Origin: Microbotryomycetes sp. JL201 | Taxonomy: Eukaryota > Basidiomycota > Microbotryomycetes | Direction of reading: 5' to 3' | Length of the DNA stretch: 64,000 bases | NCBI GenBank assembly: GCA_033819885.1 | Contig: JAQYUZ010000036.1 | Coordinates: 62,001-126,000, forward strand | Shown: positions 1 through 12,829 of the stretch, piece by piece | Position numbering within the stretch: position 1 is the first letter of the stretch | Layout of the letters: every line of letters starts with the position of its first letter | The notes under the pieces: model-generated | What the model was told of the DNA's origin: nothing | The model's database searches: none | What the model saw: only the letters and a program-made list of their open reading frames with translations | Position numbers and translations under genes: made by a program

Positions 1-1996
1 TTCATGGTCATAAGGCCGTCAACATCGCACTCAAATTTGAACGAAAACTGCACGAGGCCCATCGCGATCGACTTTCGAGAGTCGGCACCGTCTGCCGCAA
101 CGCCGCACATGTTCTCACCGAGGCCAGACGACCCAGACTTTGACCCGGCACGTGCCAGTCGCATCGGAGGTCTGGCCGTTGGCGTGCCGGGCGAGCTCAG
201 AGGGCTCGAAGCCGCTTACAACGCGTGCGGCGGAGGCGTGTCGTGGCGACGGCTGTTTGAACCGAGCATCAAGCTTGCACGGCGGAGCAAAGTCGGTAAA
301 GAGCTCTCGAGACGACTCAATTCGGCAATCTTCACAAAAGACCCAATGTCGGCTTGGATGCTCGACCAGGACGAGTGGCGAGAAGTGTTTGCGCCGGCCG
401 GCCGCCTTCTCGTGCAAGGCGAGACGCTCAGACGCGAAGCGTACGCGCACACGCTCGATCGCGTCTCCAAGGAAGGCGTCGATGTATTTTACACAGGCGA
501 CATTGCTCAGTCTCTCGTCAAGGCCGTTCAAGCGGCCGGCGGCATCTTGACACTCGAAGACTTTGCCGCGTACGCCGTCGATATCAAGCCTGCCTTCCAG
601 AGCACGTACCTGAATAGGACGATGTACACGACGCACTACCCGTCTGCGGGACCCATCTTGGCCAATTTGCTAAACACGCTCGAGACTTACGATGACTTTG
701 TGGATGCGGGCAAGAATGATCTGACAATGCACAGGTTCGTCGAGGCGCTCAAGTGTAAGTCTAATCGGTTTCGAGTCGACTTTGGGTCTCGCTCTGACAG
801 AGATACTTCGGCATGCCAGTCTCATTTGCGGCGAGGACAGAAGTTGGCGACCCATACTTTATCGACAACGCTGAGCGCTTGGCCGAGATTCCGACAAAGA
901 AATATGCCAAAGCAGTGCGAGCCAACATCACGGATGTGAGGCTGTCGCCCAGATATGCGTTTCACACCTGACCTTTGTTCACTGCGACGACAGGATCGAA
1001 CGCACCATCTCGATTACTACCATCCGAGGTTTGACCTGCGTGAAGACCATGGGACAACGCATTTGAGCGTTATCGACCAATACGGCAGTGCAATTAGCCT
1101 GACGTCGACAGTCAACTTGATCTTTGGGTCGCGCGTGCTTGACCGCGACTCGGGTGTCATCCTGAACGACGAAATGGTGCGACGGATCTCGAGAACAGGG
1201 CTGTGTAGGACGAGCTAACATTGTCCAATTCCGCTCAGGATGACTTTTCGGTGCCGGGCGTGCCGAATGCGTTTGGCCTGAGACGTGAGTATCTCATTTC
1301 GAATGATTGGCGACTTGGCGCTGACATGCAGAGTGATCCACGTCGACAGCTTCGCCTTTTAATTATCCAGAAGGTGGCAAGCGACCTGCGTCGTCTACGT
1401 CTGCCCTGATTGTCGAATCGGCCGATGGCGACGTCTGGCTTGCCGCTGGTGGCTCTGGTGGCTCGCGCATTTTTGGATCCGTCGCTCAGGTCCTGATGCA
1501 CTTGGACTGGGGTTATGACGTCGCAAACGCTGTCGAACAGCAACGCTTGCACGACCAATTGTTGCCTCAGCTGGTGTGTTTCGGGTTCGCTGGCTGGTTC
1601 GCTCTCTTATCAAGCTCACCTCGCCATTGTCAGGTCACGGTCGAGTCAGGGTACAGACCCGACATTGTTGATGGGTTACGTACCAGAGGACACAACATTA
1701 CGTGCGTTCGGCCTTGGGCGACCATTACCTTTTGAAAGCTGACCCCTCCGACGCCGGTTTGCTTCTGTTCCGATTTGTAGCGAGTTTGATGTGAATTTGG
1801 GCGTGGCCGAGGTGCAAGCGGTCGTACGAGATAGTGTCACTGGTAAAATGTTTGCGACGTCCGACTCGCGCAAGAACGGGTCAGTAGTTGCCGTCTGTTG
1901 GCGGGATCGTTCGATAGCTGACCCCTGTTTTTATCCTCTTTCTACCGGGTCACGTGACGTTTGCACATGTCGTGCAGAGTTCCGGCTGCGTACTAG
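1..1996 (+). CDS. Gamma-glutamyltranspeptidase (5' end outside window)
   Basis: Gamma-glutamyltranspeptidase (GGT) cleaves glutathione and gamma-glutamyl compounds and matures by self-cleavage at a threonine. The reading frame is open from base 1, so the N-terminus, with any signal anchor, is upstream of the window. The segment IDFRESAPSAAT matches the family's DFRE-AP-A block. The autocatalytic site is DHGTTHLSVID near 1048-1080, with the nucleophilic Thr before HLS. PSP-F-Y-GGKRPASS followed by a Gly-rich AAGGSGGSRI is the small-subunit core. At least six introns are needed; one joins ALK to FSFAART (755-819), and the last (1880-1977) gives the typical short C-terminus KNGVPAAY. Location (vacuolar or surface) cannot be judged without the N-terminus. 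Family assignment is firm; small intron borders were chosen by eye. Confidence 0.9.
1950..1957. promoter_or_regulatory. TCACGTGA E-box upstream of sre1
   Basis: A perfect palindromic TCACGTGA lies 229 bp before the sre1 ATG, inside the last GGT intron. CACGTG boxes are bound by bHLH factors, and SREBP proteins, whose basic region carries a Tyr, are known to bind both E-boxes and sterol elements. Autoregulation is an inference. Confidence 0.4.
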
Positions 1997-2185
1997 CAAT
2001 TGTGAACGTAGGCGTGTCTGATGTGCAACTCTACTAGAAGCATGTGTTCATTATTTGATTTGCTTTTTTGTTGCCGTCATGAAAGATCGCCGGTGAATGG
2101 TTCGACTTTGTGCGGTCGCGGTCGTGCCACCGATTCGCCAGGCACTTGAAGGGTGCCCTAATCGTGCGCCAGCCTAGGGCCCGCC

Positions 2186-5100
2186 ATGTTTGCGACTCTG
2201 CCAACGGCACCGACTATTGCAGGAGCAGACACTCACAACCTCGCACGTGGCCCAGGCAGCAGTAACGAGGGCGTGAACGAGCGTGGAGAGCGGCCAGGCC
2301 GGCTCAACGCAGCACCGCCGAACGACGACAACACGGACGACAGCGCCATGCTCGCCAGCTACCTTGCCCAGCAGCACAGTTTGCAGCAATACTTTGCCAC
2401 GAACGACGACTCGAGCCTCGACAGCCTCGATCCGTCCGCGCTCTTTGACGGATCGGCGTACGGCCACAGCAGCACTGGCACAAGCACAGGCGCGGACGAG
2501 AACTACATGGCATACACGACCGCAACAGGTGCCATTCAGGGAGCGCTCATGAGCTCACTCTCGAGCCACGCCTCGTCTGTCTCGTCGCCAGAGAGCAGCT
2601 TGCACTCGCGATCAGCCACTGCGCACAGTCCTCCGTTCGGCGTCGGCGACTATTCGCAATACCTTTCTGGCTCACAACGTCAGCAACAGTCGGCTTTCAT
2701 GCCACATCTTCAGCAGCACCCGCAAAACCTTCATCAAACCATGTTTGATCAAGCTCCACAGACGAGCTTCGTCTCGCCACACCAAGTACAGCAGCTTTAC
2801 CCGGCGAGCAACAACAGCAGCAACGTAAACAATGACATGGTCTACGTCGCTATACCATCGCACAATGCGCACGGGCTCTCGCCAATCTCGCAACACAGCA
2901 CGTCGTTCGACTCGACGCCACTGTCAGCGTCCGAAGCCATGTTTGCACCGTCGCCAGCATTCTTCAATCAATCGCAGCAATTCCTGATGACTTCTCCATA
3001 TGTCCAGAGTACGGCGCACTTGGGTCAGAGCTTTGCATCAACGGCCTCTATGTACGCGAGACCGTCGCCACCGTCCTCCGTCTCGCCGCGCAATACGGGC
3101 AGCTCAGAATCCGACTCTCATAATGTCACGACGGCACCGCCATTGACTAAGAAGCGTAAAGTTGCTTCCGACTCGTCGAACAAGAGCTCCGTCCAAGCGC
3201 ACCAAACAAAGTTGGACCTGGATGACCAAGCAGTCGGTCAGGCTGCCGCGACGTCGGCATCTGTTGGGCTGATTGCTTCTGCTGGAATGCCTGCTGGTCA
3301 GTGCTTGCATCAAGTCTTCGATGGACCGCTTGTTGACACGCTAAATCGGTTTGCACCTCTCAGGCGGACAAAAGTTTGCTTTTGCCCCAGCCGGAGCCCA
3401 GTCACAGTCCAACGATACAGACAAGAGCGCTGCCGCGATGGGCCGAGATAGCAACAAGAAGAATGACAAGCGCAGAAAGTCCGATGCGGCATCTGCGGCA
3501 GAGAAGCAGCACAGTGCGTCAGCTTTCCGATTGCGCGTTCAACATGCTCACCAATAATTGACTTGATGAATCGTAGACGCCGTCGAGAGGCGGTATCGAA
3601 ATAATATCAACAACAGTTTGGCGGCTTTGCGCGATGCCATACCTGCCTTGCAGCATCTCAAGCCGTTACCTTCTGTGAGCGGGACGAGCAGACCTTGATC
3701 TTAATCTAGATGACTGACTTCAATGAATGTCACGCACAGATGCCGCAGTCGCGCAGAAAGGCGTCACAATTCAGTATCCCATCGTCCGCAACCGCCGCCA
3801 CACCACAAGGTCTCGTCGATGGAGTACCTGCTGCCAAAACGTTGAGCAAAGGCAGCATCCTCAGCAAGGCCGTAGAGTACATTGCATACCTGCAAGGCGC
3901 GAGGTCGGATCGCGAGGAAGACGTCGAGTTGTTCAAACAGGTCGTTCTGGAGACTGTTTCAGGCGGAGACGCTCTTGTGCAGATGTTTGAAGAGCGCAAG
4001 GCCGCGAGAGACGTCGAAAGAGCCGCGATCAGAGAGGACGAAAGGCGGAGAGAGGCCGAAGCGCGAGGCGGTGACACCGACGGCTCTGACGATGAGGATG
4101 AAGATGAGGAGCCGAAAGCGAAAAGGCCCGTCAAGGCGGCTGTTTCGAGAGCTCAAAATACGTCCACGGCTCGAAGCAAGTCTCAAAAAGCTGATCCGAC
4201 AAAACGCAGCAAGGCTCCTAACACGAGTCAGGCACGGACTCACCCAGCCTCACAAGCGCTAGACGATGTTGCAGCGTCGCGGCAACAGCAGCAGCTGGAT
4301 GCCCTGTCGCAGCTTAGAGAACACCTTGCCAGCGGTGGCACTCCTTTGCCTCCGCATCTGGAACAGCTCATGCAACAGACGATGAATCATCAGCCTGGAA
4401 CATTCCCGCTCTCTCCAGCCTCTTCCTCCGAGGACGGCGTCAACGTGTCGCCGCGCTTCGTCTCGTCTGCATATCCCCCACATGCTGTCATGCCGCAGAG
4501 AACGCTGCTTGCAACGTTTGTCGGCTTGAGCTTTGCAGGCGGAATTGGTTATGACCTCAGCACAAGTTCATCCAGCGCGGTCGACGAAGTTGGCGCCCGA
4601 GCTTGGAGCACGAGGATTGTCCGTCGTGACGTTGCTCACGCGGCTGGGTCCATCGGTCCAGCCGTTTTCACGGGTCTCGCCTTTCTCGGGGCCGCCAGCA
4701 TCTTCATCACGTTGCTGCTCATTCTGCGACCTACGGTCTTTACCAAACAAAGTGGCGTCACCAGCCAGAATGTCGAAAGTTTGCAGTCTCGATCAATTTA
4801 CCGTCAAAGACGTAGGGCAGACGCTCTCGCCTCTCTTGCCCGACTCAAGAACGCCTCTCATTTCGGACCGCCGACGTACGAGACAGAGCGTTTGTCTGCG
4901 CTCAAAGCGAGACGAGAGTTGCTCAAGCTTGTCGGCGCGCCAACGTTTGGATTGCTGCCTTCGCTGCTTAAAGAGGGTTTGGCCACTTTGCTGCGGAACA
5001 CAACAACAATCCGAGTCGGAAGTTTCTCGAGATGGACAGATTCAGAAAGGACAGAAGCTGCCGTGGCTTGGGTTCGCATCGCCGAGATAGAGGCGACCGT

Positions 5101-6432
5101 CGGTAAGTTCCCACTGAGCCAACCTCGCACCGTGTTCGGGCCAGCACTGATGTCGCCAACGCAGGTCGCGACGACGTCAACTACCTGGCTCGCTGCTACA
5201 CGTTTTTGCGATTGTTCAACTTGTCTCACTCGAAGCAGTGGCCAGAAACGACGCCGACGACCGTCTTGTCTGCCGTGAATGCTGTTCTGGCCGTCCATCT
5301 TTTGTCGTTGCGACAGCCCTTGTCCGCATTGGCTTTGTGGTCAAAAGCCGTGCGTCAAGCTCGCAACTACAAGTCGGCGCTTGACGTTCGTCCTCATGCC
5401 TGGGCCGATGTTGCGCTCTCTGTCGATTTCGCGACGGTCCGAGCTCTATTTGCAGAGCCTATCGATCCAACGACATACGCTATACGCTTGTCGTCGCCGT
5501 CCGACTCTGTTCCGCTCTTGCGCATTTCTGAACATCAATGCGCGGCCGCACTCCGCGAAGCCTGGTCGAAAATTTTCGTTTCTGTCATTCAGACGACGTG
5601 TCCGCCTCGCAATCCGGCATTCCCTTCATCGAAGTTCTCATCGTTGGCAGATAGTCAATTCTTGACAGAGACGGTCGACAACGTCCTCGAAGCAACGGTA
5701 CCTGGATCCGTCGTTCATTGCCTCGGTCTCGTTACTCGCAGCCTGTGCCAGGTTTACTTTGGTCCAGAAGACGCGGGCTTGACTTTGGCAAGACGGATCG
5801 AACTGGACAGGAGGGACGGTGGCGCCTCGAAGCGGTTGTCTTGCACGGCTTCGTTCGTCAGGCTCGTGCTCGGTCAACGAGGTTACGTTTTCCGTGAAGA
5901 CTTGTCCGATGAGGACGACGACGATCATCAAAGCGCGTCCAGTGAAGGTGTCGCAGCCGGCACCTTCCTGACCAACTCGCCCATGCTGTTTGAAGCAGAC
6001 TTGATCGCCAAGGTCACTCTCGGTTGGTTGCTCGTTAGACAGCAAGTTGTTCATTCTCGTTCGTCCTCGTCGTCCTCGTCAACAACTCGATCGACTCCCA
6101 AATTGATGAAAGCCGATCCGACGTTGCACCGCGAGACGATGGCCTTGAGAAAACTCTTGTCTCACGACGTTTTCCACGATCCACACCTCAGTAAATTTTG
6201 CTCAAACTCGACCCTGGCGATGACGCCGTCGTCGGATGCGGTTTTGTTCAATTCTTTGTCCACGGCGGTCGAACGGACAACGACAGCCGAGACATCTCGT
6301 CACTGCTCGAATGACACGGGCGTCAAGTTTGATTTGGAAAGCGCTCTTGAGAGTTGTTTGGACTCGTTGACATCAATCATGAGGAACGCGGCTGGGTTGG
6401 GTGACGATGATTCGGGTATCGAGTGCGATTGA
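2186..6432 (+). CDS. sre1: SREBP-type membrane-bound bHLH transcription factor
   Basis: Sterol regulatory element-binding protein homologue: an ER-anchored factor whose N-terminal half is released when sterol (in fungi also oxygen) is low and then activates sterol genes. Five exons (2186-3296, 3364-about 3513, about 3578-3674, 3740-5102, 5165-6432) encode about 1330 residues. Residues 1-370 are Ser/Gln/Asn-rich, like an activation domain, and include a KKRKV nuclear signal. The bHLH is interrupted by two introns: basic/helix 1 reads KQHNAVERRYRNNINNSLAA, with the Tyr that marks SREBPs, and helix 2 contains KTLSKGSILSKAVEYIAYLQ. An acidic and basic linker follows. Two hydrophobic segments near 4495-4560 and 4650-4740 form the expected hairpin. 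The long C-terminal half is in the place of the fungal SREBP C-terminal domain. The ATG at 2186 is the first in the open frame. Confidence 0.92.
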
Positions 6433-6595
6433 TTCTTGATTTTCAGTCTCGTCGTACATTTCTGTGCATAGGCTTCTCAGTACATTTTCCTCTGGATATG
6501 TTGCTCATTTTGTGTGCATGCATTTCAAATTTATATCTGTACTCGATCATGAGCAGCTGATCCAACACAGAGAGCATTCGCAACGCAAGATGCAG

Positions 6596-6597
<2 letters not shown>

Positions 6598-6643
<46 letters not shown>

Positions 6644-6646
6644 GAG
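6598..6646. repeat. (GA)n microsatellite
   Basis: About 48 bp of nearly pure GA dinucleotide with one GGG interruption, 165 bp downstream of the sre1 stop codon. A second, similar tract occurs at 25994-26033, also just past the 3' end of a plus-strand gene. Confidence 0.95.
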
Positions 6647-6972
6647 CTTGTTTACGGAACAGTCGCCAGAGCCGTACCAGACGGCTTCTGTTTGTCGCGC
6701 GTGGCAGTCTTAGTGTACACGAGCTTTGTCGTGTCCGTCAACTCGCCCGTCTTGTCGTCGCGCATGGCTGAGCTTTGGTTAGGACGATAACGAAGAGAGT
6801 GACCACTAGGCGCAACCGAGTCAACAGAATCCAGAGAAGTGTGTACAGGTGTTTCTGGTTGGTAAGGAATTCTTGTCGAGTCCGGTTTGGCATTGCAATT
6901 GATTCTGTGCCACCGAAAAACGAGCCCCCCCCCAAAAAAAAAATCCCCGTTTCCACAGTCAGCATTGATTTG

Positions 6973-7404
6973 CTATCGTGCAAACACACTGCCTTTGCAA
7001 GAGAAAGATCGATGATTATCGAGAGGAAAGGGAGCGTACCTCTGAAAGAACGTTCCAATGTAGAAGCATCGTTTGTTCAAACGCGATGGTCCGGCAGCCC
7101 TCATCAACCGTCGTCTAGTTGATTGTGGCACAGCGTTGCTCGTGATGTCATTTTCAGGCTGATTCATTGTCGATTGAACAGCAGTCGACGCGTACTCGTC
7201 TCTCGAACTACCTGAATGCAAAGAGGTTCGATCGAGAATGTTCGCGAAAGACGGTACGGCCGACATGCTTGAATGACGAACGAGCTTACGCTCAGAGTGC
7301 TCGCCAGAGTTGTGTCCGTCAGTTGTCGCCGAGAAGACGGTAGCGACAAGGCTGCTGAGGATGACGAGCGCGACGATCGCGCGATTTCCAAAGCCACAGT
7401 GCAT
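6973..7404 (-). CDS. Possible small secreted protein, uncertain
   Basis: An open frame of 143 codons begins with a basic start followed by a hydrophobic run (IVALVILSSLVATVFSA) that looks like a signal peptide or membrane anchor. The rest is Ser/Arg-rich with no domain I know. A good donor (AG|GTACGC) occurs near 7037, and on the same strand near 6770 there is a CTAAC branch-like site before CAG. The true gene may therefore continue through an intron to a short C-terminal exon ending near 6652, but I could not find a join with matching phase. It fills the gap between two real genes, which favours a gene here. It could also be chance. Confidence 0.3.
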   Translation of the reverse strand: MHCGFGNRAIVALVILSSLVATVFSATTDGHNSGEHSERKLVRHSSMSAVPSFANILDRTSLHSGSSRDEYASTAVQSTMNQPENDITSNAVPQSTRRRLMRAAGPSRLNKRCFYIGTFFQRYAPFPLDNHRSFSCKGSVFAR

Positions 7405-7649
7405 CGCTTGGTTGATTCGAAAACACAGTTCAATGGAAGAGTCGTCTTATCAGAGCTCGGCGTCGAAAGCGTGTGTTTAGGCACTTGTAGACAGAGTCGA
7501 CCTGCGACGCAGAGAAAAGGCAAAACCGAGAGCAGCAATCAAGCCGCAGAAAGGCTCGGCGAAAATTCCAACAGATCGTTACAACAACCATCTCGACTCT
7601 GAAGAGGATCTGAAGAAGAAAGAAGGAATATATTCGTGGACAGTTCGTA

Positions 7650-9574
7650 CTATCCTGCCCACATGCTGCTCCAGAGACTCCCATTACTGGTTTGGTTTGA
7701 ACGATCCATCGAAGCCTGGGTCGGTGTCTTGTTGCGATCTCTTGAACGTTCCTTGTCTCGTGATCTGGACATGGTCTGCCGGTAACCGTTCGTCTTTTGT
7801 ACCGACGGTCGACTACTGTCGAGTCGAGCAGCGGCGCTTTCTGCTTCTTCTTCGCCGCCAAAGTAAGCCAAGTCCCACTTTGACCGTCTCGGTTCAGCCT
7901 GCCTGAACATGCCAGATGGACCAGTCGACGTCATACGGTGATGCGAAGCCGGATTCAGTCCCGTATGGTGGACGTCTTTTGATCGTTTGCCAGCCACGGC
8001 ATTCGTAGACGACGATGACGAGCTCCAAGCTGCACCTAACTTGCCGTTCGTCTTGCCAGGCTGGCTCGTCATCGGTGAGATGTTCAGCCTCGCCAGCGAG
8101 TTGGCCAGTGGACCAAAGAACGAGCCTTTCGCCGAACTGTGATGGTACTCTTCTTCAGACACTGACGACCTGGCCGAAGTCGAGCTTGATGTCGACGACG
8201 AAGGCGGAAAGAATGCCAAGGTCGACTCTGGCACCCTTGTAATCGTCAAGACTCTTTTCGATATAGGTGGCGGAGACATGGACGCCGTCGAATTACTGCT
8301 CGCCCCAAACGGTGATTGAGACGGTGATGGAAACATGTCCGCCGATCCGGCAAGACCGGCCAGGTCGGCTGGTTGGGGAGCCGGAGATGACGAAGCAGAG
8401 TAAAGGTTGTTGGTTGACGGCAGATAAGCAGCGACGGCGTCAATAGCTCGACCTTTGCCCTTGACGTCTCCGTTGCTGTTGACTGCGGATCGCGGCGACG
8501 ATGTTCGCAAAGTCGAATCAAACACGTTCGTACTGTGATCGCCACCAATCACAAGTTCTGTGGGCGTCGTGTCCAGTCCAAGCAGGTCTGCGGTAGAAGA
8601 CGATGATGCACTGCGGTTCCAGTCAAAATCGAGCGTCGAATTCGAATGCAAGCGCCGCGCTTGCGGGCTGATGATGCCTGGTCTCGACGACAGTAACGGG
8701 CTTGCAGTGGCTGGGAGTGTACTTGATGTCGTCGTCATCGTAGGCAGTTGCGACGATGGGAATGATGTGGTTGACGAGGTTGACGCGTTGGCGACGCGTT
8801 CTCGCTGCCAAACGACGATGTTGCCGTCTTCTTCTCGCTCGATGCGTTCAATGCCAGCGGAAGCCGACGGCAAGTGGCATTGATCCAGCGGGATGTTGAG
8901 GGTCTTGCGCAAGTGGATAGAATCCGAGTGCCACAATCTGTTGGATGAGCGCAAAGCCTGGGGCTGATGGGCAAGGTCGTCGAAACGGTGCTTGCGTTTG
9001 TCAGTCTCGAGTGGCGTCTGGTGTCCCTGAACCGGACTCACAGTGATGCCGTACTGCAGCGCAATGGATGCAATCGTGTCTGTTTTTGATATCTGATCGA
9101 ACGATGTGACTCAGCCGGTCGTCGAGCCGAGTTGAGCAAGTGCGTGAAGCTCACGTGATGAACAATGACTTCCTTCTCGCGCGGCTGTGGCCTGGACAGC
9201 TCGTCGAAGCTCGTCTTTGCCGATTTGCTGATGCCATGGTCGTTGGCTAGAGCCAGAGTTGCGCCTTCGACGACCGTGTTGGTCGAGTCTGTGATCCGCT
9301 TCAGGCTCGGCCGTGTTACGTCGCTGTCGATGAAGACGGATGCCGATGGCGGATTTGGTGTCGATGTTGCGCTTTTGCGGCTGCGGACGCCATGGCGCTG
9401 TGAAGGCGAGCTGGGCTGACTGATAGTGATGGTGCTGGTGTTGGTGTTGGTGCTGCTGCTGCTGCCCGCTGCCGCCGTCGTCAGAGGATGGTGTTGGAGC
9501 GCAGGGGACGCACTGCGAGAGGTGATGACGGATGAGGACGTGCCTGTCGAGCCATCTGCGCGCAAGTACGCCAT
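7650..9574 (-). CDS. LysM-domain protein, probably intracellular
   Basis: A single LysM domain is assembled across two small introns (about 9090-9150 and 8970-9041). It starts at VIVHHISKTDTIASIALQYG and ends at RKTLNIPLDQC, a typical LysM beta-alpha-alpha-beta pattern. Flanking regions are long, Ser/Pro/Thr-rich and look disordered; the C-terminus ends in SSMWAG. There is no signal peptide, so it resembles the intracellular LYSMD1/2-like proteins of eukaryotes rather than secreted chitin-binding LysM effectors. The start is uncertain: the frame is open up to an ATG at 9940, but that would run through the first exon of NAP1 on the other strand, so the ATG at 9574 is preferred. Function beyond LysM binding is unknown. 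Confidence 0.75.
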
Positions 9575-9799
9575 GCCATCACCCGGCGCGCTGTCGTGTG
9601 TCGCCCCCCCACCTGTGCGCGCGTCGTTCTCCTGGCTGTCCAAGACACTTGAGCGTCGAGGAGAGGATGCCAAGGAGTCGTCTCGGGCAAAAACCAAATG
9701 TTCGGAAAGCAGGGAATGTCGAGTTGGCAAAGAGGGGCTTGAGCGCCCCAAGGCGGATCGAACGCGCGCGAGCGCTCCTTTCGACTTGACCCACCCGCC

Positions 9800-11868
9800 A
9801 TGTCGCAAGGACAGCAGATCCCGCAGGCCTCGCACGTCGGCCCCGGTGGCGACATTGCACCGTGAGTACCCCTCCACCGTACCTGCCACCGACCTGCTCC
9901 GTCTGGCTGACCATTGTCGTGTGTACGCGCGCGCGCCCAACAGGACGCCGCAAAGTCAGTCCTCGCTCGTCTGCTTGCGATCGCCGACAGCTCTCCCTAG
10001 CATGCGCTGATCACACATACTCTTTCTTCGCGCTCAGACACCCCTGCCGCACATCTGTCGCACTCTGTCATGTCGTGAGTTGGGCGATTTCGGTCGCGCG
10101 CAGGGCTTGCTCTCGCTCGCCGCTCGACATTAGATGCTGACATTGAACCGCTATGATCTTTTTTTTTCCGTTGCTTGCACGCTCCCAGTCGCCCGCAAGT
10201 GCCAACGACATTGACCGAAGAGGCCGAGGACGACCTGCCGACGATCCAAACGCAGGGCGCGCGCGGCGGCGGCCTCGAAGGTCTGCAGTCCAACCCCGCT
10301 TTTGGTCAGTCCTCCCAGCGCCAGACCATCGCGTGTCCATCTTTCTCCTTTGGCTTTGCCCGCTGACTCGAATCTATATCGCTACACCCTGTCGCACTCC
10401 CGCTCTGTTCCGTCCACGTTCCGCTCGGCCCACTCGCGTTTTTTTGGCTCTCGTCTGGCTGCGCCGCGCGCGTACACGCTCTGGCCTCTCTCGGTCGACA
10501 TCAATTCTGCTGCTTAATTGCACGCGCGTATCCGGCCGAAATCACTCAATCACAAACATCGCACCTCATCTTGCAGCTCAACTTGTTCAAGGCCGCTTGT
10601 CGTCACTCATTGGCCGCTCGTCTGGCTATATCGAGTCTTTGCCAGCACCCGTTCGCCGACGCATTACTGGTTTGCGCGGCGTCCAGGCCGAGCACAGCAA
10701 GATTGAAGCTGAATTCCAAAAAGAAATCTTTGAGCTCGAGAAAAAGTTTGCGGCAAAGTACAAGCCATTGTACGAACGCCGCCGTCAACTGATCGAAGGC
10801 CAGGCCGAGCCGACCGCAGAAGAGCTCGCCAAAGGTCACGAGCAAGAGCAGCAGGACGGCTTCGACGAGGATGACGAGGATGATGAGGATGAGGATGACG
10901 AACAGGAGCGTGCCAACAAGGGCCCGTTGCCAGAACCGACCGCCGAAGAGCTAGCCGCCGCGCCAAAGGGTATCCCCGAGTTTTGGCTGACGGCGCTCAA
11001 GAACCACCTCGGCCTGTCAGAGCTCATCACTGAGCGCGATGAGGACGCCCTCAAGTTCCTCGTCGACATCCACCTCGAATACCCAGACGACAAGCCCGGA
11101 TTCAAGTTGATCTTTGAGTTTGCACCAGGCGCAAAAGAGTTTTTCAGCAACGAGACGCTCGTCAAGACGTATTACTACCAAGAGGAGGTTGGATACGAGG
11201 GAGACTTTGTGTATGACCACGCCGTCGGCACAAAGATTGACTGGGTCGAAGGCAAGGACTTGACCGTCAAGATCGAGACCAAGAAGCAGCGCAACAAGAG
11301 TAAGTCTGCAACCACTGCGGAGCACATCAACAGGCAATAGTCTGCCCAAAGGAAAATCATTGTCGCTCTAACGGCGACTTGGCATCTACAGACACGAACC
11401 AGACGCGCGTCGTCAAAAAGGTGGTGCCCACAGATTCGTTCTTCAACTTTTTCAACCCGCCAACATTGCCAGAAGATGACGATGAAGAGGTCGACGACGA
11501 TATCGACGAGAAACTCGAACTCGACTACCAGATCGGCGAGGACCTGAAGGAACGCGTCAGTCTTCCAAACTTCATCACGATGACATGCTCTTGGCCCGCT
11601 GACGATGTATACATATACGCAATGTCTTTGCTTACGTGTCTGACAGGTCATTCCTCGTGCAATCGCCTTCTTTGACGGCTCGATCAACCGGACCGAGCCC
11701 GACTTTGGCGAAAGTGACGAGTTTGACGAGTTTGACGAGGATGAGGACGACAGTGATGACGACGAGGCTGGTGGGTCGAAGCGAGCACCTGCCCCGCCAA
11801 TGGGTAACACGCCTGGATCGCACCAAGATCCTCAAGAGTGCGTTGTCCGTTCGAAAGTCAAGGGTTAG
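9800..11868 (+). CDS. NAP1: Nucleosome assembly protein NAP1
   Basis: Histone H2A-H2B chaperone moving between cytoplasm and nucleus. About eight exons; the first encodes [20 protein letters not shown], followed by tiny exons (9943-, 10040-). The long helix and dimer region begins in the exon at 10577 ([20 protein letters not shown], then [19 protein letters not shown]). The conserved [12 protein letters not shown] motif is at about 10970-11010 and the acidic earmuff loops ([14 protein letters not shown]) precede it. The [10 protein letters not shown] motif is in the exon after the 11300-11392 intron, and the last exon gives VIPRAIAFF followed by an acidic tail. All features expected of NAP1 are present and phases agree at each junction. 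Confidence 0.95.
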
Positions 11869-12829
11869 TGCCGTGTTTAGCTGACAAGATTTTTCGCGTT
11901 GTCCTTCAAGGTGCAAGCAATCATGAGAAAGTTGCAGTGAACTAAAGACTTCTGCTTCTCCCTTTCTCTGGCTCTCACCTGTGTAACAGCGTTTTGTGCA
12001 AGGGCGCATCCGTTGCCTGATTCACCCTTGTTCGTTTTTGACCAATTTAGACGACACTTTTCATCACGGCATTTGAGCATGTCATTTTATCATTTGACTG
12101 CAAGAGTTTCCGCGCGAGGTGTCGTAGATAAGCCATGACGTCGTCGATTTGAGCTTATCGTTCTCGGGCTGTCTTTCGAGTACCCAACCTGTCTGACGGC
12201 TTGGAGATCAAAGTACATCTCACAATCGACTTTAATCGCCTGTAGGCCGCTGAGTCAACTGCTGTTTGACACTGCTCACTGGCTTGTAAAATCGATCTTT
12301 GTCATCGATCTGACAAGATATTGCGCGGTCATTCGCTCGTTCCTCTGACGTTGTCGTCGACAAAAGCGCAAGAACGCGTTACGTTGCACGAGACCTTTCC
12401 AAGAGATACACTCTGCGACTTGTCGGCTCTGTTGTCCGATTTTCTAGGCTCGTCCGCGCTCAGACAAGGCTCGGCCCCCCACCTTGTCGTTGGCTACCCA
12501 TATAGAGAACAGGTACGCTCACGCCGATACGGATACAGACGCAGCGACGCTTGTCAGCTCTCTCCTGTCATCCCAATGCTCTGTGATGGCAGGCTCCGCT
12601 TGAGCTGACATGTTCGGACTCTTGCTTGCCTCGTATCGTTCTCTGGCCGGTGTGCAACGCGCTCAATACGATCGTCAACGTTGTGCCTGCCAAAAATATC
12701 AATGGTCATGTCATTTTGGTGACTGCAATTTGGATGTACCGACGCGTCCATGCAACATGATCAAAACCCGCTCCCCGCGCGTGCGTGTGCGCTGACGAGC
12801 GATTTCAGGCTTGAGCTTGTGCCGGAACG
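11869..12829. other. Intergenic region, no gene seen
   Basis: The 961 bp between the NAP1 stop and the pyruvate carboxylase start codon hold no open frame with recognisable content, no tRNA-like A/B boxes and no repeat. It is one of the largest gaps in the window and probably contains the pyruvate carboxylase promoter and 5' leader. Confidence 0.6.

Noticed and set aside
9574-9940. LysM gene starting at 9940.
   Set aside because: It would overlap NAP1 exon 1 on the other strand; possible, but less likely than the ATG at 9574.
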